Part shown: positions 57,772 to 64,000 of the stretch, one piece after another | Position numbering within the stretch: the stretch's first letter is position 1 | How the letters are laid out: every line of letters starts with the position of its first letter | The notes under the pieces: generated by a model | The model's input: the letters and a program-made list of their open reading frames with translations, nothing else | Told to the model about the DNA's origin: nothing | Databases searched by the model: none | Made by a program: the position numbers and the translations under genes | From: Cordylochernes scorpioides | Taxonomy: Eukaryota; Arthropoda; Arachnida; Pseudoscorpiones; Chernetidae | Reading direction: 5' to 3' | Assembly: GCA_030710605.1 (NCBI GenBank) | Contig: CP092875.1 | Coordinates: 61,776,427 to 61,840,426 of the forward strand | Length of the DNA: 64,000 bases

Positions 57772-59580
57772 TCATTTTTGCCGCTGCATCCCCGTAGCTG
57801 CCTCCGCCGGCCTCCCATTGGCTGCTTCGGACGTCTTCTTTTCCAACATTTCTCCCACCTTTGAGTTGGCGTCTCGACGACTCAAACATGGGAAGGAAAA
57901 GTTCAGTAGATCCAATCGGTTGGGTCTCTTGATGGGCCGTCCGTAACTTGACACAACATTCGGGGTATCAATGTGATGTTGCTCTTGTTGTGAAGTCAAA
58001 GGGTCCTCTTCAGTTGTCAATCGAACTTCTTGTGTGGGAGATCGCTCCGTTAGAGGGTCTCGACATCTTATCTCGGGCGTTATCTCTAAATTGTAGAGTT
58101 TTTGAATAGGTCGTATTTTATCACCTGATGAAGTTTTCACTTTCGCAACCCTCACAAGTCCGTCTTTTCCTGGATAGAATTGGATTATTCTGGCTAACGG
58201 CCAGTGTAGTCTCTTTAAACTCTCTTGTCCAATGAGTACCATGTCTCCCACCTTGAGTGGTATGGTAGTCTTCAGGCGTCTCGTTTCTTGTCTCAGGAAT
58301 CCAAAATATTCGATACGAAATCGTTCTCTAAGATCTTCTCGTACACGTTTGATATATTGATATTTGCGGGAGAGGGTCTGGTTATCAATCAAGTCCAGGT
58401 CTGGAACGCCAACCTCTCTGACCTCATGTAAGAACAACGAAGGTGTCAATGGAGCGAGATCCTCACTTTCTTCAGTTAGGTAGGTCAGTGGGCGTGTGTT
58501 CATCAAGCTTTCGACGTCACACATTACCGTGGAAAGTTCTTCATATCCCAAGGAGGTTTGACCGAGAATCCTAAAGAGCAATTGTTTCATCATTCCAATC
58601 AAACGCTCCCACCATCCACCCCACCAAGGAGCACCAGGCGGTATGAATTTCCAGGTGATGTTTTTCAATGTGGGATCACATTTTAATCTCGAAAAATCAA
58701 TCTTCTTTAAAGCATTAGCTATACCTTTGAAATTAGTCCCATTATCCGAATACACAATCAATGGTCGGCCTCTTCGAGCAATAAATCGGCGGAAAGCTTG
58801 GAGGAAGGCTTCCATAGACAAAGATGTCACAAGTTCCAGATGAACTCCTCTATACACTGCACATGTGAAGATGACAATCCATGCTTTCTTCTTATTCTTT
58901 AAGATAAGATGTCCAGTTAGATCAACTCCTACTATTTCGAAAACTGCAGCATCTCGTACTCTGTCTTCTGGTAATGATGTTGACTCGACGGTAGTTGGTG
59001 TCGCGGTGAATCGTTTACAGCGAATGCATTGATTGATGATCTTCTTGACGGTTTTCCTGGATCTTAGTATCCAATAGTTTTCTCTCAGAATACCGAGGAG
59101 AGTTTGTAGACCGGCGTGCCCGTGGGTTTCATGGTTCCACCTGATGAGCAAAGAAACCAAAAAGTGATCTGAGGGCAATAAAATGGGCATTCTAAAATTA
59201 GCAAAATCTTCTCTTCTGCAAATTTTAGTTTTTATTCTCAAAATCCCTGAAGAGTCTACTAGCAACTTAAAGCCTTGTAGTTTCTTATCTTCATGCCCTG
59301 AAAACGATTCTCTCTGGATAAGTCTTATCAGTATTATTTCTGACTTAGTGATTTCCTCTGTACTGAGATCTTCTGAAATTATCTTTCTTCTATCAATCTT
59401 GGCGTTGTTGAAGAATCTGTATATCCAGGCGGTGATTCGTACTATTCTCAAAAAATGGGAATAACGTCCAAATAAATTTTCATTTTCTCTTGTCGTACAC
59501 AAGGTGTTCAGGATGGTCTTGCGCCTTTCAGAATAAACAATCTCCAAATCAGGGATAATGGTTGATTTGGGCCACCCTTA
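57772..59580 (-). CDS. BEL/Pao retrotransposon polyprotein, integrase end (partial at gap)
   Basis: An open frame runs from the gap edge (GWPKSTIIPDLEIVYSERR) to a stop at 57772. It has an N-terminal linker (WIYRFFNNAK), an integrase zinc-binding region (HETHGHAG with CIRC), then the catalytic core VGVDLTGHL, YSDNGTNFKG and WWERLIGMMK, with all three acidic residues present. MNTRPLTYL and VGDMVLIG mark the BEL-type C-terminal domain. The integrase inserts reverse-transcribed DNA into the genome. Gag, protease, RT and RNase H should lie upstream, in or beyond the gap. No stop interrupts 600 codons, suggesting a young element. A roughly 80-residue tail (to TGMQRQK) may be ragged. Confidence 0.9.
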
Positions 59581-59680
59581 NNNNNNNNNNNNNNNNNNNN
59601 NNNNNNNNNNNNNNNNNNNNNNNNNNNNNNNNNNNNNNNNNNNNNNNNNNNNNNNNNNNNNNNNNNNNNNNNNNNNNNNN
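59581..59680. other. Assembly gap (100 N)
   Basis: Exactly 100 N, the usual placeholder for a gap of unknown size. The BEL/Pao ORF ends at its left edge and a decayed hammerhead-like repeat begins at its right edge. Confidence 0.98.
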
Positions 59681-59840
59681 CTGCCGATAGCAAATAGCTT
59701 GAAAGATGATGTGTGTATAGCTTTTCTTGATTTATCGTGAAGTGTTCTGACTAACATTCTTATATTATTTTAAAATCAGCGATTGGTAGATAGATAGTAC
59801 AAGCCTTCATCAATTGTAAGTTGCATGATCAGAAGGATTT
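59681..59840 (+). repeat. Decayed Penelope-associated repeat with hammerhead relic
   Basis: The first bases after the gap read CTGCCGA, AGC-AAATA-GCT, GAAA, then TATAGCTTTTCTTGATTTAT, in the same order as the motif at 54.97 kb. Two core bases and the cleavage triplet differ. 59780-59840 resembles the loop and arm of the related repeats (AGCGATTGG, TTGTAAGTTGCATGATCAG). Confidence 0.5.
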
Positions 59841-59953
59841 ATTCATCATTTTCACCCTTAATACACAAACCATTTCCTTCTTTCCTCTTTTGCTGAGCGT
59901 AAATGATAAAATAGAATCAACAAAATATGAACATCTGAAATCATTAATCCAAC

Positions 59954-60115
59954 TTACATAACATCTTGGCCAGTTGTTTCTTCATCGTGGTGAATTTCCT
60001 TTTTGCGTCCTTTCCTTCTGAATCGGTTCAAAAAGCGACGGACCGCTTTAGGAAGTTTGCTTCGTTGTTCTGGTGCTTTATCTGAAGTCTGAGATTTGGA
60101 AGGATTTTTGCCCAT
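59954..60115 (-). CDS. Small basic ORF of 53 codons or first coding exon; possible N-myristoylation signal
   Basis: ATG at 60115 opens MGKNPSKSQTSDKAPEQRSK, then a strongly basic stretch, VRRFLNRFRRKGRKKE, then HHDEETTGQDVM. Glycine at residue 2 with serine at 6 and lysine at 7 matches the N-myristoylation pattern, and the basic stretch could add membrane binding. At the end, TTATGTAAGTT is both a stop (ATG-TAA) and a perfect splice donor, so this may be the first exon of a gene continuing toward the gap. Composition is less AT-biased than the flanks. Family not recognised. Confidence 0.45.
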   Translation of the reverse strand: MGKNPSKSQTSDKAPEQRSKLPKAVRRFLNRFRRKGRKKEIHHDEETTGQDVM

Positions 60116-60119
60116 CTTT

Positions 60120-60690
60120 GGATAATAACTCTTGTTTTTTCCTAATTAGCCGTTTCTAATAATATAATATTTGTTTATAATTATTTTAATTGTCTCAATT
60201 TTATTTATTTTTATTTTTAATCTTTATTTTTTATGTCTGGTCACACTTAAATTCAAATTTTCTTGTTTCGTACCTTTTAACTGAATCAAAAGTTCAAAAT
60301 AAATCCTTTCCATAATAGTGACTACTGATTGAAGAAGATAATCTCGGATAATCTACCACATATATTTACTCTAGCTCTCTTGGTAAATTGTTTCTTTATC
60401 AAAATTATTAATAATAACGAGAGAGAGCATTTGTGTTAATTTACTCTTTTAGAGAGATGTATGTTTTATTGACCAACTAGATAATTTGGAAAAGGTATAT
60501 ACATATCAAACGTATATAACATATTTGGAATTTAGATGTTAAGAACAACATGCTTTTAGAATAATAAAATTGATCTAAATTTTGTTGTTTTGAAACACAG
60601 CCTGTCTAATTAGAACCAAAAGCTTGAAAGACCTACCTAGTTAGATATTCTCGATTTTACCAAGAAAGGGTATTCGACCAATATTCTTAA
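60120..60690. other. AT-rich DNA upstream of the small ORF
   Basis: Would hold the promoter of the 60115 ORF on the minus strand, but I see no convincing TATA/initiator pair or repeat. Confidence 0.3.
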
Positions 60691-60704
60691 AACTTTTTTA
60701 AAAA

Positions 60705-60978
60705 TATTATCCCTATTACGCACGTGATACAGGCCATGATCATCATAGTGAGAAGAAGTTGGCGACTGCTTTTACTGTAGGTACACCACATGTCTACACA
60801 TGTGAAAAGCAGTTCGACTTTTGCACTTACAAGTGATTCAAAGCCCCATTTGGTTGCTTTCACTTTCTGGTGGAATTGGAGCATTTTTTTTTTAGAAAAA
60901 GTACTCAATGCGCGGGATTCGATCCCGGGTCGTAGTGGTCGAAAACCAACAGTTTAGACCACCCTTTACCCACCCCCT
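60705..60978 (-). mobile_element. tRNA-derived SINE, copy 2
   Basis: Same family as 35979-36275. On the minus strand the head GGGGGTGGGTAAAGGG at 60978 is followed by GTGGTCTAAAC and the B-box-like GGGATCGAATCCC; the body includes TTTCACATGTGTAGACATG and ends TACGTAATAGGGATAA. Diverged by many substitutions. No clear target-site duplication. Confidence 0.8.
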
Positions 60979-61083
60979 CTATTTTTTTTATAGCTGAGAG
61001 AGCAGTAAGAAGAAAAAGGGATATAGTCGGTGTTCAAGGATGGTTTATAGTAAACAGTTGTTTGAAATTGATTCTGTATACAC

Positions 61084-61825
61084 ATGATTTTTTTATCTAA
61101 AAAAGGCAGGCTATTGTTTGTTTCTTTTCCAATACATAAAATCAATACAGTAAAGACACTTACTAAACGTATCCATAGCCACTGCTCAATTCAAACCTTT
61201 AAACCAGAAGAGACCCAGAATATCTTAAGGAATTCAAAACTTGCCAATATCTTTTTAAATTTATTTTAAGACATTTCCATAGCCCCTCTGAAATACAAAA
61301 TCCCCCAGTTTACAAATCTATTTGCAGCATTCCCTACTCACCTGTATCCATATCAATAGCTCGTCATCTGAAATATTCGGCGTTAAAACCTTCTTCTGCA
61401 ACTCACCCAGTTTAAGTTCACTACTAAGAAATCCTATAACAAAAAGCAATAGCCTTAATTATCCTTCTAATATTAAGAATGCCATAAACACGTATAGAAT
61501 ACAACGAATGCAAAACCAAATACGTAGGTGAAACCAGTAGAAATTTAAATATAAGAATATCAGATCATCAACGAAATATAGAAAACCAGGAAAATAGATC
61601 TCTAGTACATCATCATGAGAAACAGGTCATTCCTTCGCAATATCAGAACCAAGAACCTATTACTCTCTCAACATCCAATAAATAACAGAGACTCATCATA
61701 GAATCCATAATATCAAGAAAGCACAATAGTATTAACAGAAGAATAGACATTCCGGAAATTTATAATATACTATTACCTGAGCTCACCTCAAATCATCCAA
61801 ATACAGAAATCGCCTCTGAATAGCA
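61084..61825 (+). pseudogene. Penelope-like element, C-terminal part with GIY-YIG endonuclease
   Basis: 61084-61265 encodes SKKGRLLFVSFP and VKTLTKRIHSHCS, fitting the connector after the reverse transcriptase. After frameshifts, at about 61518, KYVGETSRNLNIRISDHQRN matches the GIY-YIG region that follows the YIG box in Penelope-like elements (here YVG), with NRSLVHHHEKQ downstream. The end IDIPEIYNILLPELT then stop at about 61823 is a typical C-terminus. The reverse transcriptase itself is absent, so this is a 5'-truncated or decayed copy. Confidence 0.75.
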
Positions 61826-62084
61826 GCGGTGGGAACCAGATAGACATCTCCTAATAATGATAACTACAGCCTAATATGTATTCCTTGCTTCCTTAGTTAT
61901 TTTCTAGTGGCCTATATTTATTTATTTGTCTGTCCTCTTATTAGATATATATTTTAAAATATTTTGTCTCAATTTGTAAAATAGTTAATATAAAATATTT
62001 TTATATCTATATAGAATTAATAAAATTATGTAAAATAATATCCGATTATATTTACCTCGTGTTCTATTGGCGAATTATTATACC

Positions 62085-62130
62085 AGGTTTTCTCCTGTAG
62101 AAGGACGTCCGTGCCAGAAAGCTAGAGAAT
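62085..62130 (+). repeat. Penelope-like 3' tail
   Basis: CTCCTGTAGAAGGACG, CCAGAAAGCTAGAGAATAAA and an A-run, 260 bases after the Penelope ORF and on the same strand. Confidence 0.6.
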
Positions 62131-62219
62131 AAAAAAAAAATGTTTTGAAAAGACACTTTTCCCTGGAGGAATAATTAATTTTACTCAATATTGATATAAG
62201 GAATTATTTTATAGGATAG

Positions 62220-62475
62220 ATATGGGTTGTTTCTTAATTTTGCACCACTGGTAATATGTGATTTCACCACACAAAAAAAGACGCACACAAATAAATGTGA
62301 AAAAATAATACAAATGTGATTTTGTACTAGGATAAGGTGCATAAATTATGAAAAAGGTATCTCCTGATTGTGCAACTGAAAGTTGCTGATGGCTTGCGCC
62401 ATCTATCGGAATAAATATCAACTATTCTCGTTGATTTTTAATTATTCCAGAATTGGCCAAATATATGTTTTCATA
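62220..62475. repeat. Penelope-associated repeat, related to 54.66-55.15 kb
   Basis: AAAAATAATACAAATGTGAT, GGATAAGGTGCATAAATTA, GATGGCTTGCGCCATC and CAGAATTGGCCAAATAT run in the same order as in the 54.7-55.1 kb compound repeat, but it carries no hammerhead core. Its position behind the Penelope 3' tail links these hairpin repeats to Penelope. Confidence 0.6.
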
Positions 62476-62479
62476 ATAT

Positions 62480-63400
62480 TACACATCAAATATATTACAC
62501 TTAGTATGGGGTGAAACAGTTATAAATCGATACATATATATCCTATATTCTTGATACAAATAAATATTTCAATTGATTCTGGGAACTAAGACATATATTG
62601 GGGTTATTGTCGTGTCCGAAGTGAGAAAAGTTTTAATAAATAAAGAGACAGGGAAGAATAATGAAAATCAATTTTATTAAACCAATGTTTTCACATTATA
62701 TGCATATTTACAGTTAAAATAATCTATCAATTTGTTTCATTTCTCTTTTATATACAAGTCTTCAAAATATTAGGTATATACAGGATTTTTGAAAATATCC
62801 TCATTCTCAAATTTATATCTACAATTATAAAGTTTTTTTTTTCTTTAAAGCGAATTTTTATAATATAGACAGACAAACTGTTTATATAAATGTATGGTGC
62901 CTGCCCTTTTACCACTAATTGAGTTTGATATGCGTTCCAACGCTATTTGATGATGCTTTTATCTTAGTTATGTGACAATTTCATTTTAAATTCGAAATAA
63001 TATAAATGTAGACAGGATGATATTATCCATTGAATATTCTGTTTTTAGAATTATTCGCCTGAACTGGATTGCCATGGATCCTGAGCCCAACTTCCGAAGA
63101 CTCCTCTTAGATAGAACCTTTTCTCTGAATTTAGAATCTAAAGAACCAATTGTTATGGCATTTGAGTTTCTTACTCAGCATTCGATAGTATTCGTGTAGT
63201 ATAAATGTGAAATAAAACTTCAAAAGTTTTGAAATTTAAAAAAATGAATTTTTACAAAGATGATCCAATGTTTCGGAAGAGTCTTGATGCCTAGAACACA
63301 GGAATACACGTTAGAAAAAATGAAAAATATTAGAATATTTACTTTCAATAAGGCCAATAAAATTATGTTTAGAATTGAAAAAAATATATATTTATTTTGA
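62480..63400. other. AT-rich DNA without supported gene
   Basis: An ORF at 63017-63199 (MILSIEYSVFRIIRLNWIA) is slightly less AT-biased but unrecognised. Confidence 0.4.
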
Positions 63401-63404
63401 AAAT

Positions 63405-63525
63405 AGAGCAATCCATAAATAAATCTTTAATTAAAAAGGCATATATTGATTCAAAATATCATTTATTTTACCAATATTTCAGTTGGCTGAACGCCAACCT
63501 TTATCAAGGTTGTATAATATATTAA
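63405..63525 (-). repeat. Penelope-type tail, reverse strand
   Basis: On the minus strand: CCTTGATAAAGGTTGGCG, TTCAGCCAACTGAAATATTG, GTAAAATAAATGATATTTTG and TTTATTTATGGATTGCTCT, the same end seen in the 30.93-31.17 kb foldback and partly at 35.52-35.60 kb. Confidence 0.6.
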
Positions 63526-63529
63526 TGTG

Positions 63530-64000
63530 TGTCAACAACAATGTTTACATATTCAGGAATGATTGATTTTTCTATATGTTTAATCAATTCCTTGTTCATA
63601 CAGTAATTATTAACCTATAACCAGGCTGAAGAGGACTGTAGTGGACTCTAAAATATATTTTATATAGAAAGGCTATTCGACCAATATTTTGGAATTACTA
63701 GAAATCCTTGATCAATTAAAAATTATTTTGACAGATGGCGGGCAAGTCATCAAGAAATTCCATTTACATGATTAGATCAAGCCTTATTTCATCTACTTGG
63801 TCTCTTTAGAATATCATTTCTGTTCAATTTTAAAGATACCATTTTATTGTGTAGCGGGTATGAGAATTTCTTAGATAGAATATTACAGTTAAATCATGTT
63901 GAATCATTTTATATTTCCTTTGACATTTCATGAGAGTATACCCTCATTTATATTCTACACTTTATTAAAACTCGTTTATTCAATAATAGTTTGGTAATAT
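63530..64000. other. AT-rich DNA, nothing recognised apart from one short motif
   Basis: GACAGATGGCGGGCAAGTCA at 63730 resembles the loop of the Penelope-associated repeats. No other feature. Confidence 0.3.

Overview
This window is AT-rich, repeat-dominated DNA from an animal genome, most likely an arthropod. The evidence is the density of R1/I-type non-LTR retrotransposons with C-terminal RNase H domains (R1-type elements are typical of arthropods), BEL/Pao and Penelope-like retroelements, a Tc1/mariner-type element and tRNA-derived SINEs. I find no confident multi-exon host gene; only a few short exon-like ORFs are candidates. A 100-base run of N at 59581-59680 is an assembly gap.

Layout. 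1-10731: mariner-type element MLE-1, its left tip outside the window. Its broken transposase is interrupted by a nest of non-LTR retrotransposon fragments: LINE A (+) at 1672-4150 resuming at 9385-10195, LINE B (+) at 4165-6140 and LINE C (-) at 6168-9390. 10732-40444: about 30 kb of AT-rich, mostly gene-free DNA. It holds a decayed long-period tandem array (about 19.6-26 kb) with four copies of a very conserved 125-129 bp structured core, three tandem small hairpins, Penelope tails, foldback hairpins, a hammerhead-ribozyme-like motif and a SINE with a perfect target-site duplication. 40445-54638: MLE-2, a second copy of the same mariner-type family with both tips and TA target sites. Its two arms are inverted copies. 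The left arm has an uninterrupted transposase (-) and the right arm a broken one (+). Between them lie LINE D (+), LINE E (-, a nearly whole R1/I-type element) and LINE F (+), which sits inside LINE E with a 14-bp target-site duplication. 54640-64000: Penelope-derived hairpins with a second hammerhead-like motif, a TATA/initiator promoter, a BEL/Pao integrase ORF running into the gap, a decayed hammerhead at the gap edge, a small basic ORF or first exon, a second SINE copy and a decayed Penelope element with a GIY-YIG domain.

How the parts relate. Almost all coding content is selfish-element content, and insertion order can be read from interruptions: LINEs inside MLEs, a LINE inside a LINE, and a tRNA-like piece plus a 248-bp TG...CA element inside LINE D. 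The observations I find most worth pursuing are the four-copy structured core at 22.56-25.67 kb, which looks selectively conserved within decayed surroundings and may be an undescribed noncoding RNA or DNA element family; the three tandem hairpins just downstream; and three hammerhead-like motifs tied to Penelope-type repeats.
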